A stretch of DNA of 15,986 bases from Candidatus Omnitrophota bacterium (lineage in GTDB: Bacteria > Omnitrophota > Omnitrophia > Omnitrophales > JACROU01): NCBI GenBank assembly GCA_016206875.1, contig JACQQR010000094.1, forward strand, positions 1 to 15,986, in the 5' to 3' direction. The position numbers and the translations under genes are program-made. The notes beneath the pieces were generated by a model, which was not told the DNA's origin, did no database searches, and saw nothing but the letters and a program-made list of their open reading frames with translations. Positions 1 through 6,486 of this stretch are shown one piece after another (position 1 is the stretch's first letter; each line of letters starts with the position of its first letter).

Positions 1-87
1 CCCATCCATTGGACACCTCCATGTTTTGAGCCGGTTTTTATCCTAAAACCAACTCTCCGTTGTGTCCACTTTTTCGGGGGAAGATCA
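1..87 (-). mobile_element. Left end of an IS3-family-like insertion sequence (partial, runs off the window)
   Basis: Read on the minus strand from position 87, the sequence starts TGATCTTCCCCCG and continues with AGTGGACACA. This matches the layout of IS3-family left ends: a TG start, a C-rich block, then TGGACAC. About 65 bases further in, a strong GGAGGT ribosome-binding site (near 17-22) precedes an ATG at 7-9, which would start the transposase orfA; only three codons (M-D-G) are inside the window. A short hairpin with a 6-bp stem (33-50) lies in the leader. The outer boundary at 87 fits the neighbour, because the methyltransferase reading frame is cut exactly there and its stop TGA is the first three bases of the element. 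Family assignment is from the end motif only; the transposase is not visible. Confidence 0.6.
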
Positions 88-842
88 TACATCTAACTTA
101 TTTAATTGATCATAAATATCTTTAAGTCTTTTTTGATCTGGATCATCAAAACCATGCTTGATGTAGCTCGTAAAATTGGATGTCTTGGACACCGGCCTGT
201 AAGGAGGATCAAAATAAACAAAAGTTTTTGAGTTTGCCTTTTCTAAACAAACGCTGAAATCGCAACAATTGATTTCGACATTCTTTAGCATATGACTCAC
301 CGCTAAAAGATTTTCCTCATCACAAATAGTTGGATTCGTGTACCTTCCAAAAGGCACGTTGAATAACCCCTTTGAATTCACTCGAAACAACCCATTGAAA
401 CAGGTTTTATTCAAAAAAATGATAAGCGCCGTGCGGCGCACTACATGATTCGGGATCTTCCCTGCGATAAATTCGTTATACTCTTCACGTTTTTCATAGT
501 AAAAAATTTCTTTTCTGGACGGAGTGAAATTGAAATATTGTCGTTCTATTTCACGTAGACTTTCATCAGTACATGAACTTTTGTTTTTATAGTTTTATAC
601 GCCGTTACAATTTCCGGATTGATGTCGAAAAGAAAAGCTTCTTGAATATCAAAATTCTGTGAAAGCCAGAAAAATAAAGCCCCCCCGCCTGCAAAAGGCT
701 CAATATAGCGTTCAATTGATCCGGTAATCCAATATTCTTCCGGCAAATATTCTTGAATTTGATTAATTAATTGGCCCTTACCGCCGGCCCATTTAAGGAA
801 GGGCTTTGCTGTGGGTTCTATCAGAGGAGATATCGTAGTCAT
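85..842 (-). pseudogene. D12-class DNA adenine-N6 methyltransferase (Dam/DpnM type), frameshifted and truncated by an IS
   Basis: The intact family transfers a methyl group from S-adenosylmethionine to adenine N6 in a short DNA motif such as GATC. The 5' piece (842 to about 565) carries the N-terminal FLKWAGGKGQL motif, the SAM-binding EPFAGGGALFFWL motif and DINPEIV. The 3' piece, in another frame, runs open from about 567 to 85. It carries RRTALIIFLNKTCFNGLFRVN and the catalytic DPPY motif in VYFDPPYRPVS. The two join near 564-572 if one base is missing; in the first frame translation stops at 546. The C-terminal third of the family (the target-recognition end and final strand motifs) is absent because the frame meets the IS at 87, which supplies the stop. 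Rows counted by hand are clearly AT-rich (about 28-45% GC, against about 62% in a row of the neighbouring hydrogenase gene), suggesting horizontal acquisition. No partner endonuclease is visible. The frameshift could be a sequencing error, but the truncation would still disable the enzyme. Confidence 0.88.
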
Positions 843-909
843 ATTGATATATTAACAAAAAACTTATTGCAAAGTTAGAAGATTTTTCAACCCGCTTTAT
901 ACTTGAGTT

Positions 910-1806
910 TTATTTCGCCTTATCCAGAGCTAAAAAAATGCCTTGGAGAATGGCTTCGGGACGCGGGGGGCAGCCGGGAATATAAACATCTACGGGAATA
1001 GTTCCGGCTACTCCTTCGCCGCCGGCATAACTCCCTTTGAAAATGCCTCCGCTAATGGCGCAGCTTCCGCAAGCTACCACCCACTTAGGAGACGGGGTTG
1101 CCTCGTAGGTTTTCACCAAAGCCAATTCCATTTGGCGTGTCACGGGGCCTGTGACAAGAAGCATATCCGCATGCCGGGGTGAGGCCACCATGTGAATGCC
1201 GAAGCGTTCCATATCGTAGATAGGATTAGAAAGATTCGCCACTTCTATTTCGCAGCCGTTACAGGAACCTGCGTCGACTTCGCGAATATGAAGCGAATGT
1301 TTCAGAAGTTTTTTGATTTTACTTTTGAGCTGACTTCCTATTTCATCTAGAGAAAGTAGATGAGAAAAATCCCCCTGTTTGAAACACGGCCCGCCGGCCG
1401 GCAGTTCCTTATGAGCCAGTTCGTGAGCCGGAAGAAAAGCCGGATCTTTCCGGCACTTGGATAATTGAAAAGGAAATTCAAGTGTGAGCTCACTTTTGGT
1501 TTTCGCGGCCAATTCGAATTTCCCCGTAAATGAGATGGCCTCATAAGGGCAAGTGCTCGGCCCACAGAGACCGCAAAAAATACAGCTCCCATAAGAAAGA
1601 AAAAAAGATCGGGTGTCTTCTACGTCACGATCCCGCAGCGAAAGCGCATCGGTTGGGCACACGGCTACGCATTGGCCGCATCCCGTGCATTTTTCAGAAT
1701 CAATTTCGGGAGCGCCTAAAGATTCCTGGGGAATCCGGCCCCGAGCGGGCGGGTACGAAAGAGTTGCCTTCCCAATTTCTAAATTTTTTTTGAGAATACG
1801 AAACAT
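910..1806 (-). CDS. Fused two-[4Fe-4S] ferredoxin and NuoB/HycG-type small subunit (HyfH-HyfI fusion) of an Ehr-type complex
   Basis: This 298-residue protein joins two normally separate subunits that carry electrons to the large subunit on the cytoplasmic face of the membrane. Residues 1-20 (MFRILKKNLEIGKATLSYPP) match the start of HycF/HyfH. The first ferredoxin cluster motif is C40-C43-C46-C50-P. The second is C75-C78-C81-C86-P and has four rather than three residues before the last cysteine. After a linker (about 95-165), the small-subunit domain shows SCNGCEIE (C182, C185), ACGSCAISGG (C249) and PGCPPRPEAI (C279), the full ligand set for the proximal N2-like [4Fe-4S] cluster. The ATG at 1806 has an AGAGG ribosome-binding site eight bases upstream and follows the large-subunit stop by 11 bases. 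It is the last gene of the operon. Function is inferred from family; the electron donor is unknown. Confidence 0.9.
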   Translation of the reverse strand: MFRILKKNLEIGKATLSYPPARGRIPQESLGAPEIDSEKCTGCGQCVAVCPTDALSLRDRDVEDTRSFFLSYGSCIFCGLCGPSTCPYEAISFTGKFELAAKTKSELTLEFPFQLSKCRKDPAFLPAHELAHKELPAGGPCFKQGDFSHLLSLDEIGSQLKSKIKKLLKHSLHIREVDAGSCNGCEIEVANLSNPIYDMERFGIHMVASPRHADMLLVTGPVTRQMELALVKTYEATPSPKWVVACGSCAISGGIFKGSYAGGEGVAGTIPVDVYIPGCPPRPEAILQGIFLALDKAK

Positions 1807-1817
1807 ATCACAAACCT

Positions 1818-3395
1818 CTAGCGATCATTGCCCGCATAAGAAAGATTCAGGCTTTTATTAATCAGCGGAAAATCAGGCACAATATTTTCCAACACGGCAT
1901 ACTCAATTAAAGGCCAGTTCGAAAAAGAAGGCGACTGAATTTTCCATCGCGAAATTTTCCCTTGCGCATCTGTCTCTAGCCAATGAAAACATTCGCCGCG
2001 CGGAGACTCCACATAACCCAAGGCGCCCCTTGAATGAGGAAGCCTCGCGAGAAGAACGCTCACAGGCCCCTCAGGCAGCATGCCCAAAGCTTCATCAATT
2101 AATTTAAACGATTCAAAGACCTCCTGAATTTTCACCTTCATCCGGCTCTCTACATCACCTTCGGAAAAAACAGGCACCAAAAACAGTAAGTGTTCATAGG
2201 CGGCGTACGGATGATCCCGCCTCAAATCGCGGTCTATTCCCGAGGCACGGGCAATGGGCCCAACGCCGCCTAATGCCTCGGCAATTTCCGGCTTAATGGC
2301 GCCGGTCAAATCAATCCGGTCGCATAAGGAGCTCACCTGCCATAACAGTTGAATCGTTGTGTCAAAATCATTTTTGATTGAGCGAATCTCTTTGAGGAGA
2401 AAGGCCCGCTGAGCTTCTGTGAGATCTCTTTTGACTCCGCCCGCAACGATCACAGAACGCGCAAGACGGGTGCCGCTCAACCGTTCATTCAAAACGAGAA
2501 ACCGCTCCTTAAGCCTCATGAGCTGGCTTGAGCCAAATCCAAATCCTGCGTCCAGGGCAATGCCTGCAATATCGCTGACATGATTATAAAGACGCTCCAA
2601 TTCCAGAAAAATTACACGCAGATATTTTGCGCGCTCGGGCACTGAGGTGCCGCTCAACGCCTCAATGGCCTGGACAAAAGAAGCGGCATGCGCCAAAGAA
2701 TTGTCTCCCGAAATTCTCTCTGCCAGGCAAAGAAGCTCTGAAGGCGCTTTTCCTTCCCCCAATTTTTCTATCCCTTTGTGCGTGTAGAAATGCCGGATCT
2801 CCAGTTTCAAAATACTCTCTCCGGCGGAAGAAAAACGGAAATGGCCCGGCTCGATAATGCCTGCGTGAACAGGTCCCACAGGAATTTCAAATACCCCTTC
2901 ACCCATCACCGGATCAAAAGGATACTCTCCTTTCACTCTGGGAACTTGTGCCTGCAACGCGAACTCCTTGCGCAGGGGAAAAACCCCTTTCGGCCAGTCT
3001 TCATGAAGCACAAGCCGCTTCGGCGCCGGATGCCCCTCGGCCCTAATGCCAAACAGATCCTCAATCTCCCTTTCCTGCCAATTGGCCTGAGGAAGAAATG
3101 GAGTTAGGGAAGGAAAAGTCATATCCGAAGACCCCAGTCTTATTTCAAGAATGAGAAACCGCGCATGATTCTGAAAAGAAAATACGTAACGGATTTGAAA
3201 AGGCTCTTTTTCTTCCGTGTTATTTGCGGCAAAAAGAAAGAGGAAGCGCATGCGGAGTGTCCGGATGAGAAAAGCCGCGATTTGCACAATCGAATCCTTG
3301 GTAACCAGAAGATGCACTTCTTCGCCGGACTCCCATAAAAATTTTTTTATGGAATCCGGAAACTTCTCCCTCAGCCCTTCAAAAACAGATTTCAT
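1818..3395 (-). CDS. hyfG: HycE/HyfG-like large subunit (NuoC-NuoD fusion) lacking the Ni-Fe site, Ehr type
   Basis: 525 residues. Residues 1 to about 145 form a NuoC/30-kDa-like domain ending in the REIEDLFGI and DWP..VFPLRKEF motifs. The rest is the NuoD / hydrogenase large-subunit domain, with GPVHAGIIEPGHFRF (174-188) and RHFYTHKGIEKL. In true group 4 hydrogenases the Ni-Fe centre is held by CGIC near the middle and a C-terminal CxxC. Here these read S229-G-D-N232 and S519-Y-A-G522, so all four ligands are gone. The protein ends NDR, with no C-terminal tail of the kind removed by a HycI-type maturation protease. The complex I quinone-site tyrosine region (family HRTY) reads GKAPS, so it is not an ordinary NuoD either. 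Its start overlaps the hyfF stop as ATGA, implying translational coupling. The fold is clear; the catalytic role is unknown. The symbol denotes the homologue, not a proven hydrogenase. Confidence 0.9.
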   Translation of the reverse strand: MKSVFEGLREKFPDSIKKFLWESGEEVHLLVTKDSIVQIAAFLIRTLRMRFLFLFAANNTEEKEPFQIRYVFSFQNHARFLILEIRLGSSDMTFPSLTPFLPQANWQEREIEDLFGIRAEGHPAPKRLVLHEDWPKGVFPLRKEFALQAQVPRVKGEYPFDPVMGEGVFEIPVGPVHAGIIEPGHFRFSSAGESILKLEIRHFYTHKGIEKLGEGKAPSELLCLAERISGDNSLAHAASFVQAIEALSGTSVPERAKYLRVIFLELERLYNHVSDIAGIALDAGFGFGSSQLMRLKERFLVLNERLSGTRLARSVIVAGGVKRDLTEAQRAFLLKEIRSIKNDFDTTIQLLWQVSSLCDRIDLTGAIKPEIAEALGGVGPIARASGIDRDLRRDHPYAAYEHLLFLVPVFSEGDVESRMKVKIQEVFESFKLIDEALGMLPEGPVSVLLARLPHSRGALGYVESPRGECFHWLETDAQGKISRWKIQSPSFSNWPLIEYAVLENIVPDFPLINKSLNLSYAGNDR

Positions 3396-4864
3396 GAGCT
3401 CACCCCCCCAATCACCTGGCTGGCCCGCTGGATTAATTGATTGAGCGGCGCCGGAATATAAAATCCCATCATCAAAATTAATATCATCCCGACACCCAGC
3501 ACGCTATCCATCAACACACTTCGTTTGGGCGAAGGTGCCTGCGGGCCGGCGCCAAAAGTCATTTGACTGGCATGGCGGAGGAATCCCGCAAAGATGAGTG
3601 TAAGAAAGAACAGGAGCATAAAACAGACCAAAAAATTTTTATCCAGAAACCCGGCGGCTAAAATCGAGAACTCACTGACGAACATACTGAAGGGGGGCAT
3701 GCCGGAAATCGCTAGAATACCGGAGAAGAAAACAATTCCTAAAAAAGCATTTTTTCTGAATATGCCTTGAATGCCCTTTATATGTTTGGTTTGAAAATGA
3801 TACAAAAGATGGCCGGCGCTGAAAAAAAGAAGCGATTTGGTGAAGGCATGGTTCACGATATGAAGAAGGGCTCCGTAATTTCCCATGATGCCCCCGAAAC
3901 CAAAACCGATGGCCGCCAAACCCATATGCTCCACACTGGAATAGGCCAGCAAGCGCTTGTAGTCGGATTGCTCCAAAATAAAAGGAACCGCGACCGCCAC
4001 GGAAAGCAGGCCGAATACAATTAAAAGCACACTGGAAAAAGAAGTGCCTGTCGCAGCTTGGGTTAAAATATGAAACCTGACAATGCCAAAAGTGGCGCAG
4101 CTTAAAAGCACACCCGAGAGCAGGGCGCTTACCGGACCCGGCGCCTGGCTGTGCGCATCGGGAAGCCATGAATGGAAAGGAGCTAAACCCGCTTTTGTTC
4201 CGTACCCCACGAGGATAAAAATAAAGGCCAATTTCATGATTTGAGGATCCAAGGATTGGGCTTTGGCCAGAAGAAACGTCCAATTCAAAAGAATCTCTCC
4301 TTCCCCGCCGGCGAGCCGGGAAACAGCCGAGTAATACACGAGAATAATGCCAAAAAGCGCCAGGGCGATTCCTACGGTGCAGAGAATCAAGTACTTCCAA
4401 GCCGCTTCAATGGAACTTTTTTTATCATCCACATTCACCAAGAAGGCTGAAGCAAGCGTGGTGCCCTCAATAGCAATCCACATCACGCCCAAATTATTAG
4501 AGCACACCGTAAGCAGCATCGTAAAAATAAATACGTGGAAAAAAAACGCATACCGGCGCAGCCGGCGCGGCGAGGTATTCGGACCGGCTTGACGAAACAA
4601 ATAATCTCCCGCGTAAATACTGGCCAGAAGTCCCACGCTGGCAATCAAAATCACGAAAATGCCGGATAAGGCATCCATCATCAAGTTGCCGCCAAAGGCA
4701 AAAAGACTCGCGCCCCGGCCGTAACGAAAAACCAGAATGAACGCCATAGCAGCGAGCGCCAGAGAGCCCGCAATAAAAACAAACCGCGTCACTTGCCTCT
4801 TCCACGGAATTAAACAGAGCAAACTGGTACAAAGAGGAACGGAGAGCAGCCAAGGAATACTCAT
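3392..4864 (-). CDS. hyfF: HyfF-like antiporter-type proton/ion-translocating membrane subunit
   Basis: 490 residues, almost entirely hydrophobic, with about 14 predicted membrane helices. It belongs to the NuoL/M/N and Mrp antiporter family. The helix-5-type glutamate appears in MWIAIEGTTLASAF (E133), and the helix-7 lysine lies in YGTKAGLAPFHSWLPDAHSQ (K224), followed by APGPVSALLSGVLL. This sequence pattern is characteristic of HyfF rather than NuoM. It would form one of two ion channels in the membrane arm, driven by redox chemistry in the peripheral arm. The ATG at 4864 lies 10 bases after the hyfE stop; the ribosome-binding site is weak (AAGGATGAAG set back). Its stop overlaps the hyfG start as ATGA. 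Whether it moves protons or sodium cannot be told from sequence by eye. Confidence 0.9.
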   Translation of the reverse strand: MSIPWLLSVPLCTSLLCLIPWKRQVTRFVFIAGSLALAAMAFILVFRYGRGASLFAFGGNLMMDALSGIFVILIASVGLLASIYAGDYLFRQAGPNTSPRRLRRYAFFFHVFIFTMLLTVCSNNLGVMWIAIEGTTLASAFLVNVDDKKSSIEAAWKYLILCTVGIALALFGIILVYYSAVSRLAGGEGEILLNWTFLLAKAQSLDPQIMKLAFIFILVGYGTKAGLAPFHSWLPDAHSQAPGPVSALLSGVLLSCATFGIVRFHILTQAATGTSFSSVLLIVFGLLSVAVAVPFILEQSDYKRLLAYSSVEHMGLAAIGFGFGGIMGNYGALLHIVNHAFTKSLLFFSAGHLLYHFQTKHIKGIQGIFRKNAFLGIVFFSGILAISGMPPFSMFVSEFSILAAGFLDKNFLVCFMLLFFLTLIFAGFLRHASQMTFGAGPQAPSPKRSVLMDSVLGVGMILILMMGFYIPAPLNQLIQRASQVIGGVSS

Positions 4865-4874
4865 TATTTCATCT

Positions 4875-5537
4875 TCATCCTTTCAACACAGTCATTTGAT
4901 CCACATCAATTCCCTCAAAAGCCCCGCGGATTTTAAACACTAAAATTCCCATGATGACAGCTCCTACCAGAACATCAAAAAATATTCCGAGCTCCACGAG
5001 AAGCGGCATGCCAAATGTTAAAGTGACCGCCATCAGGAAAAGACCGTTTTCCATCAGAAGAAGCCCCAATACCTGCGTTAAGGCCTTTTTGCGGCTGGTC
5101 ATGACCAACATGCCGAATAAAAGGGTCGCAACCGCAAGCGGAACAAATTCTCTGGAAGCAATGGAAGTTAAACGCATTTTCTCGGTCACATAAAAAGAAA
5201 GAAAGACGAGCAGAACCGCAAGAATCAAAGAAAAAGGAATATTAATGTAGCTCTCCACCTCTTTACGGATTCCAAGCCTGCGGATGATCCAAAAGAATAC
5301 CTGCGGAATCACAACGGTCTTCAACAGCAAGGTCAGGAGGGCAAGCGCCACCAAATGCGGAATATGATTGAGATAGCCCACCAGGCCCGTAATGAGCGCC
5401 AAAAGAAAAGCATGCACGGCGTAGAAGCGGATACAGGCCGCGAGTTGAGGTGATGCAATAATTCCGAAAGAAGCAATCAAAAGCAGCAGGCCAAGAAAAT
5501 GAATCAACGAAAAAATAAATTCAGCGTCCAAGTACAT
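4875..5537 (-). CDS. hyfE: HyfE-like membrane subunit (NuoK-related)
   Basis: About 220 residues, near the usual length of HyfE (about 216). It has roughly seven hydrophobic helices, starting EFIFSLIHFLGLLLLIASFGI. The C-terminal half contains a NuoK-like stretch: LGLLLMENGLFLMAVTLTFGMPLLVE, with an intramembrane glutamate (MEN), then LGIFFDVLVGAVIMGILVFKI. It lies between hyfC and hyfF, as in hyf operons. The frame is open upstream to 5651 inside hyfC, but that extension is not membrane-like and is rejected. An AAGGAG ribosome-binding site directly abuts the ATG at 5537. A TTG two codons later (5531) sits six bases from the same site, so it may be the true start. The upstream hyfC stop is only four bases away. 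Confidence 0.87.
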   Translation of the reverse strand: MYLDAEFIFSLIHFLGLLLLIASFGIIASPQLAACIRFYAVHAFLLALITGLVGYLNHIPHLVALALLTLLLKTVVIPQVFFWIIRRLGIRKEVESYINIPFSLILAVLLVFLSFYVTEKMRLTSIASREFVPLAVATLLFGMLVMTSRKKALTQVLGLLLMENGLFLMAVTLTFGMPLLVELGIFFDVLVGAVIMGILVFKIRGAFEGIDVDQMTVLKG

Positions 5538-5541
5538 CTCC

Positions 5542-6486
5542 TTATCTACCGATGATGAGCTGCCCCAACAGCGAAAGCGCGGCGAGCACAAAGGCGATTG
5601 CGAGCAAATCAGGCACCCTGAAAAGACGCAATTTTGCCGTGTGCGCCTCAATCCATCCGATGACCAAAGCGAGAAAAAAAATCTTCAGCATGAAAAATAA
5701 AAATGAACCGGCAATTCCAAACAAGTTTGGCGAAGGCTCGAGTCCCCAGGGAAAGAAAAGATTGGCCAGAAGAGCCAGGAAAATAATCTGCTTGATTTGG
5801 TGGCCCCACTCCAGAAGCGCCAAATACCGGCCCGAATATTCAAGGGCCATGGCCTCATGAATCATGGTCAGCTCTAAATGAGTGGCGGGATTATCCACCG
5901 GAATTCTCCCCGTTTCCACAAAAGTGATAATGAGCAAGGCCCCAAAGGCAAAGCTCGTAAAAAAAAGCACCTGAATGGGCGATTCCAGCGCAAACTGCGA
6001 CATGATTCCTTGGAGGGATAAATTGTGCGCACGATAACCCAAAGCAAAGAAAGAAAGTAATAGCGCCGGCTCTGCCAGAGAAGAAAGAGACATTTCACGG
6101 CTTGCGCCCATTCCGCCAAACGTGGTTCCCGTATCCAGAGCAGCCAGCGACATAAAGAAACGCCCCAGACCCAAAAGATATACAAAAAGAATCGCGTCCC
6201 CCACGAATCCTAAAAGCGAGCCGGACCCGATCACCGGAATGAGCGTGGTCGCAAAAAGAATTGCGCCAAAAAGCACATAGGGAGCGGCGTGAAAAATCCA
6301 AGAACTGGTTTTGGAAATCACCATTTCTTTTCGAAACAGCTTGAGGAGATCACAATACACTTGAAACGGATTCGGCCCCACGCGATTTTCGAAAGCCGCC
6401 TTGATTTTTCTCATCCACCAAGTAATGAGCGGGGCTAGCAAAATTAAAAGGAGCCATTGCGCCAACCAGATATAAAATGTTTTCAT
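5542..6486 (-). CDS. hyfC: HyfC-like membrane subunit (NuoH family)
   Basis: 314 residues, with about eight membrane helices. It anchors the peripheral arm to the membrane arm and, by homology to NuoH/HycD, carries the charged path that couples electron transfer to ion pumping. Family signatures are AFENRVGPNPFQVYCDLLKLFRKE split over residues 31-54, LDTGTTFGGMGASREM (117-132), and FVETGRIPVDNPATHLELT (189-207) followed by MIHEAMALEYSG. The length is typical for the family. The ATG at 6486 overlaps the hyfB stop as ATGA, so translation is probably coupled. The C-terminus (IIGR) ends four bases before the hyfE start. Within complex I this subunit helps form the quinone chamber; here the partner substrate is unknown. 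Confidence 0.92.
   Translation of the reverse strand: MKTFYIWLAQWLLLILLAPLITWWMRKIKAAFENRVGPNPFQVYCDLLKLFRKEMVISKTSSWIFHAAPYVLFGAILFATTLIPVIGSGSLLGFVGDAILFVYLLGLGRFFMSLAALDTGTTFGGMGASREMSLSSLAEPALLLSFFALGYRAHNLSLQGIMSQFALESPIQVLFFTSFAFGALLIITFVETGRIPVDNPATHLELTMIHEAMALEYSGRYLALLEWGHQIKQIIFLALLANLFFPWGLEPSPNLFGIAGSFLFFMLKIFFLALVIGWIEAHTAKLRLFRVPDLLAIAFVLAALSLLGQLIIGR

Noticed and set aside
3672..4400. 242-codon open frame inside hyfF, same strand, other frame
   Set aside because: Composition is not protein-like, there is no family resemblance, and it lies wholly within the strongly supported hyfF.
4875..5651. 258-residue version of the hyfE frame starting at 5651
   Set aside because: The first 38 residues are cysteine- and serine-rich, lie within hyfC and do not look like HyfE; the ribosome-binding site and first helix support a start at 5537 or 5531.
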